Assembly (NCBI GenBank): GCA_017307505.1
Contig: JAFKEE010000019.1
Coordinates: 1 to 64,000 of the forward strand
Direction of reading: 5' to 3'
Origin: Acidobacteriota bacterium
GTDB taxonomy: Bacteria > Acidobacteriota > Terriglobia > Bryobacterales > Bryobacteraceae
Length of the DNA: 64,000 bases
The first letter of the stretch is position 1. Each line of letters opens with the position of its first letter. Below, in pieces: positions 20,531-29,378 of the stretch. Below the pieces are notes generated by a model. It was given only the letters and a program-made list of their open reading frames with translations, was not told where the DNA came from and made no database searches. The translations under genes were made by a program, and so were the position numbers.

Positions 20531-21711
20531 CTGGCCAGTACCTCTTCGTACATTTCCTCTAGCTTTGCCGTCGCCAGTTCGAGTGAGTATTCGTCACGGA
20601 GGAAGGTTTGCGCCTGCTGCCCCAGCCGTTGGCGTTGTTCCGGGTCATCAATCAGCCGGATGACAGCCTGCGTCAACTGATCCGGACGTCCGGATTCGAT
20701 CAGCAGTCCGGTCCGTTCGTGTACGATGACTTCCGGTATGCCGCCCACACGACTGGCGATGATTGGCATTCCCGCGGCCATGCCCGAACACACAGCCAAG
20801 GGTAAACCCTCGCGACGGCTCGGATGCACCTGAATATCAGCCAACCCATGTACTTCAGGCAGATCCGGGCGAAATCCGAGGAATCTTACCCAGGGGTCGA
20901 GTCCCCTTCCGGCAACCATCTCACGTACCTTCGGCTGCTCCGGCCCGACGCCGGCCATCAGTAGTTTCACTCCGGGACGCTGCTTTCGCACTTCGTCGAA
21001 ACCGGCGATCAGAACGTCATGGGCTTTCTCCGGCCAGAAGCGCGCAACATGCAATAACACGATGTCATCGGGCTCGATCCCGAGTTCTTTCCTGCGGCGG
21101 GAACGCTCTTCCCTGGACAAAGTCACCGCCTTCTCGCTGTAACCGCAGATCAGCAACCGGATTCGCTCCGCCGGCAGGAAGGGTTGAACAGTATCGCGGA
21201 GCGCGTCGTGGCTTTGTGCGGTTACCTCGTCGAAGGCATAAAGCGCCATGCGTTCGGCCCTCTGCAATATCGCCCGCTTCCAACCCAGGTCGCCCCACAT
21301 CCACATGGTGGCGACAATCCTCACCCCGGTCATCCATTTCGCCAGCACACCCACAAAGTCCGCGTAGTAATTGAAACAGTGAAGAACGCCAATGTTCTCC
21401 TGCTCAACTATCTTCGCCACGGCCCGAGCGGTCTTTAACAGCGGCTTCCGCCGGCTCCAGGGGACGAACTTGACCTCCAGCCCGGCCCTCACCGCGGCAT
21501 CCACGAAGCTCTTCTCCTCGCCGTGCGCCGTCTGGAACGAAATCAGAACCGGGCGAAACCGGGAACGGTCGAGCGTCTTGATCCAATTAAGAACGATGGC
21601 ATCGGGACCGCCGAAGCTCACACTATGAATCAGGAACCCAATGCTTCTCACTCGCCCCCCGACTGCTTTGTCGCGCCCTCCAGAGGACGTCGCCGTAACT
21701 ACACCGGACAT
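20527..21711 (-). CDS. Glycosyltransferase family 4 (copy B of module 1)
   Basis: GT-B glycosyltransferase of 394 residues. An N-terminal extension of about 25 residues precedes IGFLIHSVSFGGPDAIVLNW. The C-terminal nucleotide-binding half includes LLHVARFWPEKAHDVLIAGF near 220 and the motif REGLPLAVCSGMAAG near 300. It is homologous along its length to the GT at 23907-25154; the WSRRKP and ARFWPEKAHDVL stretches are shared. It starts directly after the epimerase stop and overlaps the next GT by four bases. The sugar transferred cannot be predicted. Confidence 0.93.
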   Translation of the reverse strand: MSGVVTATSSGGRDKAVGGRVRSIGFLIHSVSFGGPDAIVLNWIKTLDRSRFRPVLISFQTAHGEEKSFVDAAVRAGLEVKFVPWSRRKPLLKTARAVAKIVEQENIGVLHCFNYYADFVGVLAKWMTGVRIVATMWMWGDLGWKRAILQRAERMALYAFDEVTAQSHDALRDTVQPFLPAERIRLLICGYSEKAVTLSREERSRRRKELGIEPDDIVLLHVARFWPEKAHDVLIAGFDEVRKQRPGVKLLMAGVGPEQPKVREMVAGRGLDPWVRFLGFRPDLPEVHGLADIQVHPSRREGLPLAVCSGMAAGMPIIASRVGGIPEVIVHERTGLLIESGRPDQLTQAVIRLIDDPEQRQRLGQQAQTFLRDEYSLELATAKLEEMYEEVLAR

Positions 21712-22764
21712 TCAGTTCGCCTTCGCAGCCAACGCAATCTCACGGCGCACCTGACTACCCTTGGCGTCACTCTTCTCATAGGCCTCTACCGTGAGATCAA
21801 GGCCTTCGGCAAAACTCAATCCGGCGCTGAAGCCCAACAACTCGTGCGCCTTATTCACGTTCACAACAAAGTCCCCTGACTCGACGAGCGAGAACTCATT
21901 CGGCCAGGGCAGGTATCGGATGGGGGCGCCGTTCGTGCGCTGCCGAATCAGTTCAGCTGCCTGGTATAGAGATATCTGCTCGCCGTGACCAATGTTGAAT
22001 ACTTGATTGCGCGCCAGGGGATGGACGGAGGAGATCATGAGCGCGCGCACCACGTCGTACACATGAATGTAATCGCGCAGTTGCCCGCCGCCGCCGAACA
22101 GGGTAATCGGTTTCTGCTCGAATGAGTCTTTGATGAACCTGTTGATGACTCGGCATCCGTTTGCCGGAATCGCCACATCGTGCCCATAGGCATTGGAGAC
22201 CCGGCAGATGGTATAGCTGATGTCTTTGAGAAGCCCGAACACCCGGTGGTAGTTCTCTGCACTGATTTTGTGGACGGCATACATGGACCTTGGGGCGAGA
22301 GAGTGATGTTCCTCTACAGGCTGTGGTCCAGTACGGCCATATACCAGCCGTGAGCTCGTGAATACCACGTGCGGACAGTGGCGCGCCGCGGCGCAGGCTT
22401 CAAGAAACTGGATCTGGCACCTGAGATGCTCCAGGTTCCGGAACGGATCGGCATTGCTGGCGGCCGCGCCGGATGGACCGGCGAGGTTAAAGATTCGCGG
22501 AGCTCCGGCAACAGCTTCGCGGAAGACCTCCGCGTCGGCCTCCAGGTCGTCACCCATTTCATGGAGAGTCACTTCTCCCGCCCACCAGGGCAGGTCATAC
22601 CGCCGGGAGTTCTTGGTTAAGACCGATACCTTGGCGCCGCTCTCGAGCAATGCCGGAACGAGATGCCGCCCGATAAACCCCCAGGCTCCCCACACCAGCG
22701 CTGGTGTAGGCGACGACGCCGGCGGCTGGGAGCCATTGCGTCCATTGTGATTCTCGAGCTGCAT
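21712..22764 (-). CDS. NAD-dependent sugar epimerase/dehydratase (copy E of module 1)
   Basis: Extended short-chain dehydrogenase that modifies a nucleotide sugar. The Rossmann loop is GAWGFIGRH near residue 28, slightly off the usual GxxGxxG because the first motif glycine is followed by A-W. The catalytic Y-x3-K is MYAVHK near 165, and the sugar-binding region contains GGGGQLRDYIHVYD. It has 350 residues. It is a paralogue of 27623-28681; both share VWGAxGFIG, SSRLVYG and VESGDFV. It lies in the leftward operon between two GT pairs. The precise reaction is unknown. Confidence 0.9.
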   Translation of the reverse strand: MQLENHNGRNGSQPPASSPTPALVWGAWGFIGRHLVPALLESGAKVSVLTKNSRRYDLPWWAGEVTLHEMGDDLEADAEVFREAVAGAPRIFNLAGPSGAAASNADPFRNLEHLRCQIQFLEACAAARHCPHVVFTSSRLVYGRTGPQPVEEHHSLAPRSMYAVHKISAENYHRVFGLLKDISYTICRVSNAYGHDVAIPANGCRVINRFIKDSFEQKPITLFGGGGQLRDYIHVYDVVRALMISSVHPLARNQVFNIGHGEQISLYQAAELIRQRTNGAPIRYLPWPNEFSLVESGDFVVNVNKAHELLGFSAGLSFAEGLDLTVEAYEKSDAKGSQVRREIALAAKAN

Positions 22765-22776
22765 CGCAGCGCCCTC

Positions 22777-23928
22777 CTATTTCGCCAAGCCGCGTTCGTA
22801 GAAACCCAATGTCTCCCGTGCGCAGCGATCCCAGGAAAACTCAGCGGCCCGGCGCAATCCGCGTTCAATCAAACGCTCGCGCGCCTCCGGATCGTTATCG
22901 ACAACAAACATCGCCTCAGCGATCGACTCCACCGACAACGGATTTACCGTAAGGGCAGCGCCGCCCGCTACTTCCGGCAGGCACGTGGTGTCCGAGGTCA
23001 CAACCGGGGCGCCGCAGGCCATCGCCTCCAGCAGAGGAATGCCGAAGCCCTCATACAGCGAGGGGAGGACAAACATCCTGCAGGCACCGTAAAGTGCGGG
23101 CAGCTCCCGTGATCCTTTATCAGTGGGGGGAGCTACATACCCAAGTTGAACTACGCTTTTCTCCAGGCCGTTCTCGGCGATCGCTTCGTCGATCCCTTCC
23201 GAAGTCTCGGTCCGAGCACCCGCGAGCACGAGCCGCACATCCGTCTTCCGCGCCCGGCGATACTGCGCGTAAGCCTGAATCAGCCGGATGATGTTCTTGC
23301 GTGCCTGCAGCTTACCGACATAGAGAATGAAGGGATAGTCGATATGGAAACGCTCGCGGAGAATCTGCACTGTCTCAGAGTCCGGCAGCCGCTTGAAATC
23401 CCGCCCAACACCGTTGTAAACCACGCCTGTGCGGTCGTCCGGGATGTGGTACTCGCCTGTGATGTAGTTGCGAATAAACTGGCTTACGCACATGACGTAG
23501 CGCGCTCGCTTGAGCCCCATGCGCTGAAGGGTGTTCAGACGAAACGCCTTCGATTTTCCGTAAAACTCCGGATGAGCCAGATTGCTGGTGCAATGCAGCG
23601 TGAAGACGTAAGGGACCGAGCTTATTGGGGGCGGAGCATAAGTGCAATGCAAAAGATCCACGCCGTCGCGAAGAAGCTGCACCGGCAGCATGGTGGAGAG
23701 TGCTATCCAGCGATTCGCAGGCCAGAGCCGCCGATAGATGAAGTTCTCCTGCTCGACTCCAATCGACTGCGCCACCGCCGGACTGGTGCAATAGACGAAG
23801 TACTCATTCCGTTTGTCGAGTGCCGCCAGCGAGCGCACCAATTCCACTTCGTAGGTCTCAGGCCCGCCTGCCTTGCGTCCGGCGGCCAACGGCAAGATTC
23901 CGATCTTCAACGACGCACCCCAGTCCAT
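22777..23928 (-). CDS. Glycosyltransferase family 4 (copy A of module 2)
   Basis: GT-B glycosyltransferase of 383 residues, closely similar to the GT at 19421-20530 (shared GGPETYE, DKRNEY, HPEFYGK and a GFGIPLLEAMACG motif near 290). The ATG at 23928 follows GAGGAAG by four bases and lies 22 bases inside the upstream GT gene. It is presumed to add one sugar of the repeat unit. Its extra segment YVAPPTDKGSRELPALY replaces a shorter loop in its paralogue, which could change acceptor choice (inference). Confidence 0.92.
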   Translation of the reverse strand: MDWGASLKIGILPLAAGRKAGGPETYEVELVRSLAALDKRNEYFVYCTSPAVAQSIGVEQENFIYRRLWPANRWIALSTMLPVQLLRDGVDLLHCTYAPPPISSVPYVFTLHCTSNLAHPEFYGKSKAFRLNTLQRMGLKRARYVMCVSQFIRNYITGEYHIPDDRTGVVYNGVGRDFKRLPDSETVQILRERFHIDYPFILYVGKLQARKNIIRLIQAYAQYRRARKTDVRLVLAGARTETSEGIDEAIAENGLEKSVVQLGYVAPPTDKGSRELPALYGACRMFVLPSLYEGFGIPLLEAMACGAPVVTSDTTCLPEVAGGAALTVNPLSVESIAEAMFVVDNDPEARERLIERGLRRAAEFSWDRCARETLGFYERGLAK

Positions 23929-25154
23929 ACTTCCTCGGCGCCCGCAGCGGGCTGCTGCCTCCGCGTGCCTGCGGCAGTTCGCGCGAGAATCTCTTCATAG
24001 AGGCGCTCGACGCGCCGTGTTGCCGCTTTCAGCGAGTACTCCTCATCAATGAATCGTTGGCCGGCCGCGCCCAACCGCCGGCGCGCCATCTCGTCGCCGG
24101 CAAGACGGACGACGGCCGCTGCGAACGCCTCGGGATTTCGAGGCGGAATGAGAACTCCGGAAACTCCGTCACGGATGACCTCTGGAAGCCCACCTACTTT
24201 TGTGGCAACGATTGGCAATCCGGCGGCCAGACCGGCGCAGATCGCCAGCGGGACCCCCTCGACGTCGCTGGGGTGTACTTGGATATCCGCTTGTGCCAGC
24301 AGCTCGGCCAGATCGGTCCGGAATCCGAGGAATGATACTCGCGAATCCAGCCCCAACGTGGTGCAGAGTTTACGGATGTTCTCCTCTTCGGGACCGACGC
24401 CTGTGATCCATAGCCTCGCCGTTGGAACCCGCGCAAGGATCCTGGCAAATCCATTGAGCAACACATCATGTGCCTTTTCCGGCCAGAAGCGGGCCACATT
24501 GATAAGCACGAGGTCCTCCGGCGCGGCCCCGAGTTCCGCCCGTCGACGGGCACGTTCCTCGGAGGATAAATGTGCCACCTTGGCTTCGAATCCGCAAACA
24601 AGCAGACGCAGCCGTTCCGGCTGCATGCCGAGCTTAACCGTAGCTTCAAATGTCTCCTGGCAATGTGCGGTCACCTGATCGAAGAAGGGCATCGTCAGCC
24701 GGTCTGCCCATTGCAGCGCACTGCGGACAAATCCCAGGCCGTTCGACCACACATAGAGCGTATTCACCGTGCGGTGCCTGGAGATTCGCGCCGCTGCCAG
24801 GTTCACCAGGTTCGCGTAGGTGTTGTGGCTGTGAATGAGGTCCAACCTGTAGCGGCGGGCAATCGCGGCAAGTTCCCGGGCTGCGCGAAGTATGGGTTTG
24901 CGCCGGCTCCAGCCAACAAGTTCCACCGCGATCCCATCCCGTGCCGCGGCTTCGACGAAGGGAGCTTGCGTCGCGCCAGGATTGTCGAAGCAAATCAGCG
25001 TGACCTCGAACCGGCGCCGGTCCATGGTACGAATCCAATTCAACAGCGCCGTTTCAATGCCTCCGTAGGCCATTGTGTGGATCAAATGGCCCACACGAAT
25101 GCGCGGCCCTTCAGGCCCGCCACTAACTCCACCTGGCTGAATCGTCTGCAGCAT
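23907..25154 (-). CDS. Glycosyltransferase family 4 (copy B of module 2)
   Basis: GT-B glycosyltransferase of 415 residues. The N-terminal motif is VGHLIHTMAYGGIETALLNW; the C-terminal half carries NVARFWPEKAHDVLLNGF and VEGVPLAICAGLAAG near 310. It is a full-length paralogue of the GT at 20527-21711. An extra proline-, alanine- and arginine-rich tail after about 385 is absent from the paralogue. It is preceded by the BY-kinase-like gene and overlaps the next GT by 22 bases. Confidence 0.92.
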   Translation of the reverse strand: MLQTIQPGGVSGGPEGPRIRVGHLIHTMAYGGIETALLNWIRTMDRRRFEVTLICFDNPGATQAPFVEAAARDGIAVELVGWSRRKPILRAARELAAIARRYRLDLIHSHNTYANLVNLAAARISRHRTVNTLYVWSNGLGFVRSALQWADRLTMPFFDQVTAHCQETFEATVKLGMQPERLRLLVCGFEAKVAHLSSEERARRRAELGAAPEDLVLINVARFWPEKAHDVLLNGFARILARVPTARLWITGVGPEEENIRKLCTTLGLDSRVSFLGFRTDLAELLAQADIQVHPSDVEGVPLAICAGLAAGLPIVATKVGGLPEVIRDGVSGVLIPPRNPEAFAAAVVRLAGDEMARRRLGAAGQRFIDEEYSLKAATRRVERLYEEILARTAAGTRRQQPAAGAEEVWTGVRR

Positions 25155-25165
25155 TGGTCCGGCTC

Positions 25166-25834
25166 TTACTCGGGACGCGAGCCTTCCATCACAAACCCAA
25201 TGATGTTGGCATTCGCCATTGCGAGCTGCTGCCGCACTTCAGTCACACTGTGGAGTTTTGTGACGCCCTGCACAACGGTGATCACAACGCCGTCACACAT
25301 GGACGCAGCCACTACGCTGGCTGGCTCAGCGAGTACGCTGGGTGCGTCCAGGAGAACATATCCGAAGCAGCTCATAGCATCTTCGAGAAATGACAGTAGC
25401 CGGTCGGAGAGCACGACAGGTGCGTTGTCTCTCGACGCGGGCACCATGGCCCCGTCCCCTGGCACAGCGAGTTCGGCCGACGCCAATTGCTTCAGGTTGG
25501 ACAGCAGATTGTCAGCGATCGGGGACACATTCGGCGCCAGGCCCACAGCCTCCACGTTGCCTGACCGAATATCCAGAATCAGGATGGACGCATCGTCAAT
25601 TCTGGAGAGGGCATCGGCCACCTGATACACCAGCCATCCGCCGGTCTGCGAGGCCGGAGTGAAGAAGAACGACGCGGACCCTTTCCGCTGTCGCACGGCA
25701 CGCAGTGCGACCGCCACTTTCAATACACCCCGCCGCGGTGCACCAACGGGGATCGGCAATGGTACCCCTACCGTCGCTGATGGGCTGTCGAGATCCAGTA
25801 CTTTCTGGCTGAGTTGCTTTCCCGCTCGTTCCAT
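25166..25834 (-). CDS. BY-kinase/CpsD-like ATPase-fold protein lacking the P-loop lysine
   Basis: About 222 residues with the MinD/CpsD-like pattern, but degenerate. Where the Walker A loop should be there is TPASQTGGWLVYQ, with no GKS or GKT. Walker A' is recognisable as ILILDIRS and Walker B as YVLLDAPS, and VVASMCDGVVITVVQG matches the following strand. There is no tyrosine cluster at the C terminus (ends EGSRPE), so autokinase activity is unlikely. Active relatives phosphorylate themselves and gate Wzz-type chain-length control. The Wzz-like protein in this locus (32405-34009) has no kinase domain of its own. I start at the ATG at 25834, preceded by AGGAAAGAG; a GTG at 25858 would overlap the epimerase. 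It may act as a non-catalytic regulator of export (inference). Confidence 0.7.
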   Translation of the reverse strand: MERAGKQLSQKVLDLDSPSATVGVPLPIPVGAPRRGVLKVAVALRAVRQRKGSASFFFTPASQTGGWLVYQVADALSRIDDASILILDIRSGNVEAVGLAPNVSPIADNLLSNLKQLASAELAVPGDGAMVPASRDNAPVVLSDRLLSFLEDAMSCFGYVLLDAPSVLAEPASVVAASMCDGVVITVVQGVTKLHSVTEVRQQLAMANANIIGFVMEGSRPE

Positions 25835-25844
25835 TTTCTCTTTC

Positions 25845-26816
25845 CTAGCTGCCCGCACTTGCCGCCAGCGACTGCGTCGAGGCCTGGTCGGTAGAACGGC
25901 CGTAAAGTTCCGTCAAGCCCTGCCCCAAGCTATGCACCGGTTGCCAGCCGAGCAGATCGCCGGCTTCGGCATTGTCACAATAACTACGCCAGATCTCAGT
26001 TGGACGCGGCTTCTCGGCATCCTCAATCACTTCGAGGTTCGAGCCGAAGTGGCCAAGGATCGCCCGGCACCATTCAGCGATGGAGAGTTCGTGCCCACCA
26101 CCGATGGGAATCGCGTGCCCCCAAGCCCTTGGTGAATCCATTACGCGATACAGGGCTTCCACGGCATCTTTTACGTAGAGAAGATCCCTGGTTTGTTCGC
26201 CACCCTGGAGCCTGACCGGCTCGCCTCTCAGATAGCATTCATAAACGTGCTGCACCAGACAGAAGCGCTGGCGCGGCCCGTAGACGATCGTGGGCCGAAT
26301 GCCGCAGGTAGCAATGCCTCGTTCGGCTGCAGCAATGCGGACCATCTGCCATGCCGCAGCCTTCGCCACGGCGTAGGAGCATGCCGGATCCAGTGGATGA
26401 TAACTGCGATAGGGGACCTCACCGTTGCCGTAGGTCTTCGAGGAATCAGCGAAGACAAACAAAGACGCTCCGGCAGAGACTGCCGCCTCGAAGACATTCA
26501 ACGTGCCGATTGTGTTGATGGCCACGCAATCGCGCATGTGAGCGGGAGTCTCTTTCCCATCAGGAGAAGCCGCAAGGTGAAATACCGTCTTAGGCCGAAA
26601 CTGCGCCAGCAGGTCCGCCACCGGCTCAGGAGATTGAATGTCGACAGTGGCGAATCGCACGGATTCGGCGTGGGGACGGCTCAGAGGAGAGGCCTTCCTC
26701 GAAACTACCAGAACGGGATGACCCGCCTGCTCCAGCCTGTCGACCAAGTGAGAACCAATAAACCCGGTTCCACCGACTACAGCTACGCGATGGTCCTGCG
26801 CGCCTCTGTTTGTCAA
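25845..26816 (-). CDS. NAD-dependent epimerase/dehydratase
   Basis: Extended SDR of 323 residues acting on a nucleotide sugar. The canonical loop GGTGFIGSH is near 15-23, the catalytic pattern SYAVAKAA (Y-x3-K) near 145, and FADSSKTYGNGEVPY supplies the catalytic Ser/Thr region. It is not a close relative of the other two epimerases here. It starts at TTG 26816, whose bases form a TTGA overlap with the stop of the sugar transferase gene, so translation is probably coupled. The exact product is unknown. Confidence 0.9.
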   Translation of the reverse strand: MTNRGAQDHRVAVVGGTGFIGSHLVDRLEQAGHPVLVVSRKASPLSRPHAESVRFATVDIQSPEPVADLLAQFRPKTVFHLAASPDGKETPAHMRDCVAINTIGTLNVFEAAVSAGASLFVFADSSKTYGNGEVPYRSYHPLDPACSYAVAKAAAWQMVRIAAAERGIATCGIRPTIVYGPRQRFCLVQHVYECYLRGEPVRLQGGEQTRDLLYVKDAVEALYRVMDSPRAWGHAIPIGGGHELSIAEWCRAILGHFGSNLEVIEDAEKPRPTEIWRSYCDNAEAGDLLGWQPVHSLGQGLTELYGRSTDQASTQSLAASAGS

Positions 26817-27577
26817 AATGCACCGTCCCGAAGAACAATCAGAACGATCGTCCGGATAATGATCTTGAAATCAAGCGACAGGCTTCGGCCCGCCACATAG
26901 TCCAGATCGTGCGACACCGTGTCGCGGAAACTCAGGCGACCCCGTCCAGAAATCTGGGCTAGCCCTGTGATGCCCGGCCGGACTGCAAACTTAGCCAACT
27001 CGTGAGGCCGGTAGTACGGCAGCATCTCAGGGATCTCAGGGCGAGGGCCGCAAAGGGCAACGTCGCCAAGAAGCACGTTGATCAGGTTCGGCAGTTCGTC
27101 CAGGGTCGTCTTGCGAAGCCAACGCCCCATGCGCGTTGCCCGCTGATCGTTTGGAATTTTGAAGTGGAGCTGTTCGATTTGTTCCGGCGTGTATTGGTAG
27201 GCGTACATTTCGGGGAAACGCTCTTTCGCATCCACGTAGTACGTGCGAAATTTCACAAACGTGAACAAGCGTCCGCCCTTGCCTACCCGCTTCTGCCTAA
27301 ACAGCGCTGGCCCTGGTGAATCGAGGCGGATCAAAAGCGCAAGCAGCAGCATGATCGGCGCGGTCACCACCAGGCCGATGGCGGCCACCACTGACTCCAC
27401 AATCCGCTGTGGAATGCCTGCCGCACTTCCGTAATCCCTGAGCTGGATCCGCCTCAACACCTCGTTTGGCGCGGCCCGCTCCCATTCCACTTCCTGATGA
27501 CGTGCAAACGTCCGGCGGCCAATGCCGGAATATGCGGCCACGATCCGGGCCGGTGCTGCTGCCGTTGAACCATCCAT
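26813..27577 (-). CDS. Priming sugar-phosphate transferase (polyprenyl-phosphate glycosylphosphotransferase)
   Basis: Catalytic-domain-type initiating enzyme that moves a sugar-1-phosphate from a UDP-sugar to undecaprenyl phosphate, the first committed step of the repeat unit. The 254 residues have one reentrant or membrane helix (about 60-85, VVAAIGLVVTAPIMLLLALL). The family motifs follow: DSPGPALFRQKRVGKGG, FVKFRTYYVDAKER, LRKTTLDELPNLINVL, GPRPEIPEML and VRPGITGLAQISGRG. It lacks the five-helix N-terminal part of WbaP-like enzymes. A GGAGGAGCGGGAAG stretch precedes the ATG. It is second in the leftward operon. Confidence 0.95.
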   Translation of the reverse strand: MDGSTAAAPARIVAAYSGIGRRTFARHQEVEWERAAPNEVLRRIQLRDYGSAAGIPQRIVESVVAAIGLVVTAPIMLLLALLIRLDSPGPALFRQKRVGKGGRLFTFVKFRTYYVDAKERFPEMYAYQYTPEQIEQLHFKIPNDQRATRMGRWLRKTTLDELPNLINVLLGDVALCGPRPEIPEMLPYYRPHELAKFAVRPGITGLAQISGRGRLSFRDTVSHDLDYVAGRSLSLDFKIIIRTIVLIVLRDGAF

Positions 27578-27622
27578 ACTTCCCGCTCCTCCAGGGTTCA
27601 GTTGTGTGGCTTCGTATTCCCG

Positions 27623-28681
27623 CTAACGCACAACGTAATTGTGTCGAGCGGTGTTATTTCGTTTCAGACTGGTTGAGAGCGCCCCAGCGCCTGCCCGTCG
27701 ATAGGTCTCCACCGTTTCTTCGAGCCCAGTCCTCAGACCTTTTGGTGTATGAGGGCCAAGTGTTATATCGGCCTTGTTCACGCTGCAAACAAAATCGCCC
27801 GACTCTACAGCGAGGTAATCAGCGGGCCAAGGCTCAAACTCCAAACCCGCGCCAGTGATGTCACAGATCGTTTCAGCGGCCTCTCGCAGCGTCCGGCTCA
27901 CGCCCGTTGCAATGTTCAGTACCTGATTTCGCGCCGCTGCATGACGACACGCAGCCAGTCGTTCGACCACATCCGAGATGTGGATGAAATCGCGAAGCTG
28001 ACTGCCGTCGCCGAACAATGTGATCGGCTTCCCGGCGAGAGCGTTCGAAACGAAGTAATTCAGAATTTTGTAGCTGCCGCCGTTCGCCGAGGGGTCATAC
28101 CCGTAGGGATTCGTGATCCTGCAAATGGTGTAGGTGATGTGGCCCTGGTAGCTGGCAACCTCCAGGTACTGCTCCACGCAAACCTTATGGACCGCATACA
28201 TACTCTGCGGGTTTGGCAGGTGCTCTTCCGACACGACCATCTTTCCAGTGGGGCCGTACACAAGACGGGAACTGGGAAAGACCACATGTGGAACCGATTT
28301 CAGTTCAGCGCACGCAGCGAGGAATCTCAATTGCACTTCGCAGTTATCTGTCAGGCTTTCAAGCGGCTTGCGGTTGCTCAACACGGCGCCCGAACTGCCG
28401 GCGAAGGCGTAGACAACTGCGGCCCCATCCAAAGCTCTGCGTACGGCGCCCTCGAAACTTGAGATGGAATCGAATGAGAATATCTCTACTTGCTCTGCCC
28501 AGTCCGGGACAACAAGATCAGGCTTGCTTCGGCAGAGAACTCGTACATGAACGCCTGCATCGAGGAGGTGCCGGGTAAGATGCTGGCCAATGAAACCAAA
28601 CGCACCCCAAACGAGACACACTCCGTCCTCTGATTTTCCCCCAGGGGACACACCCCCGGTGAGGGGACGGCCTGCTGCCAC
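27623..28681 (-). CDS. NAD-dependent sugar epimerase/dehydratase (copy E of module 2)
   Basis: Extended SDR of 352 residues, paralogous to the one at 21712-22764. It has the Rossmann loop GAFGFIGQH near 27, catalytic MYAVHK (Y-x3-K) near 165, and GDGSQLRDFIHISD in the sugar-binding half. The start is GTG at 28681 with GGAGG seven bases upstream. It is the first gene of the leftward polysaccharide operon, about 100 bases downstream of the promoter at 28790-28818. Confidence 0.9.
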   Translation of the reverse strand: MAAGRPLTGGVSPGGKSEDGVCLVWGAFGFIGQHLTRHLLDAGVHVRVLCRSKPDLVVPDWAEQVEIFSFDSISSFEGAVRRALDGAAVVYAFAGSSGAVLSNRKPLESLTDNCEVQLRFLAACAELKSVPHVVFPSSRLVYGPTGKMVVSEEHLPNPQSMYAVHKVCVEQYLEVASYQGHITYTICRITNPYGYDPSANGGSYKILNYFVSNALAGKPITLFGDGSQLRDFIHISDVVERLAACRHAAARNQVLNIATGVSRTLREAAETICDITGAGLEFEPWPADYLAVESGDFVCSVNKADITLGPHTPKGLRTGLEETVETYRRAGAGALSTSLKRNNTARHNYVVR

Positions 28682-28789
28682 GATGACTCCTCCGAGAATC
28701 CGTGAACTTACTTGCGATACTTACTTCCGATGACAACACGCCTTAATAGGCGTGCTACTGGGGCGCATCCCGCACCCAATGATTTCGGT

Positions 28790-28818
28790 ATACTAGCATC
28801 CATTTGTAAGTGCGTCAA
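28790..28818 (-). promoter_or_regulatory. Candidate promoter of the leftward polysaccharide operon
   Basis: On the minus strand TTGACG (28818-28813), a 17-base spacer and TAGTAT (28795-28790). It would give a leader of about 100 nt before the GTG of the first epimerase. The region separates this operon from the rightward SxtJ/carbamoyltransferase cassette, so it may control both directions. Confidence 0.55.
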
Positions 28819-28918
28819 TACTAGTACCCCAGCCTGACTACCTAGAGACAACTCGGCAGAAAGTATGCTAAACTCCCCACAACCGTCGGGCGGGGAACAA
28901 TTTTTCGGAGGAAGCCGT

Positions 28919-29341
28919 TTGTCTGCGCATGAAGACCTGAGCCGGCACATTGATGTGCAGCCCAGTTCCGACCGTGAATTCGGTCTCGTCATAGCCGCTG
29001 TATTTACCGCGATCGGTTTGTGGCCACTGATTCGACATGGCCGTCTCAGGCTTTGGTGCCTCGTGCTTGCGGGCGTCATGTTGCTTTGCGCCCTGGCAAT
29101 GCCACGAGTATTAGGCCCACTCAATCGCGTTTGGACAGCTCTGGCTGCTCTTCTCAACCGCATCATGAATCCAGTCGCTACAGGGGTTATGTTCTTTCTA
29201 GCATTCCTCCCGGTGGCGCTCATCATGCGTGCGATGAAGAAGGATCCACTAAGGCTGGCTCTCGATCCCGCTGCAGGGAGCTATTGGATCAAACGCGATC
29301 CACCTGGCCCAGCAGCAGGTTCCATGGTGGACCAGTTCTAG
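28919..29341 (+). CDS. SxtJ family membrane protein
   Basis: Small inner-membrane protein of the SxtJ family, which recurs beside DUF5989 proteins and NodU/CmcH-type carbamoyltransferases; its own role is unknown. Two membrane segments flank a short loop (about 25-62, LVIAAVFTAIGLWPL and WCLVLAGVMLLCALAM), and another hydrophobic stretch (FFLAFLPVALIMRAM) precedes the typical DPLRLALD and SYWIKR motifs near the C terminus. I choose the TTG at 28919 because GGAGG lies seven bases upstream at 28907-28911; an in-frame ATG at 28865 would add 18 residues. The DUF5989 gene follows after 37 bases. Confidence 0.82.
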   Translation: MSAHEDLSRHIDVQPSSDREFGLVIAAVFTAIGLWPLIRHGRLRLWCLVLAGVMLLCALAMPRVLGPLNRVWTALAALLNRIMNPVATGVMFFLAFLPVALIMRAMKKDPLRLALDPAAGSYWIKRDPPGPAAGSMVDQF

Positions 29342-29378
29342 GGCTCGACACTGCTGTTTTCGGGGGAGAAAAGCGTAA

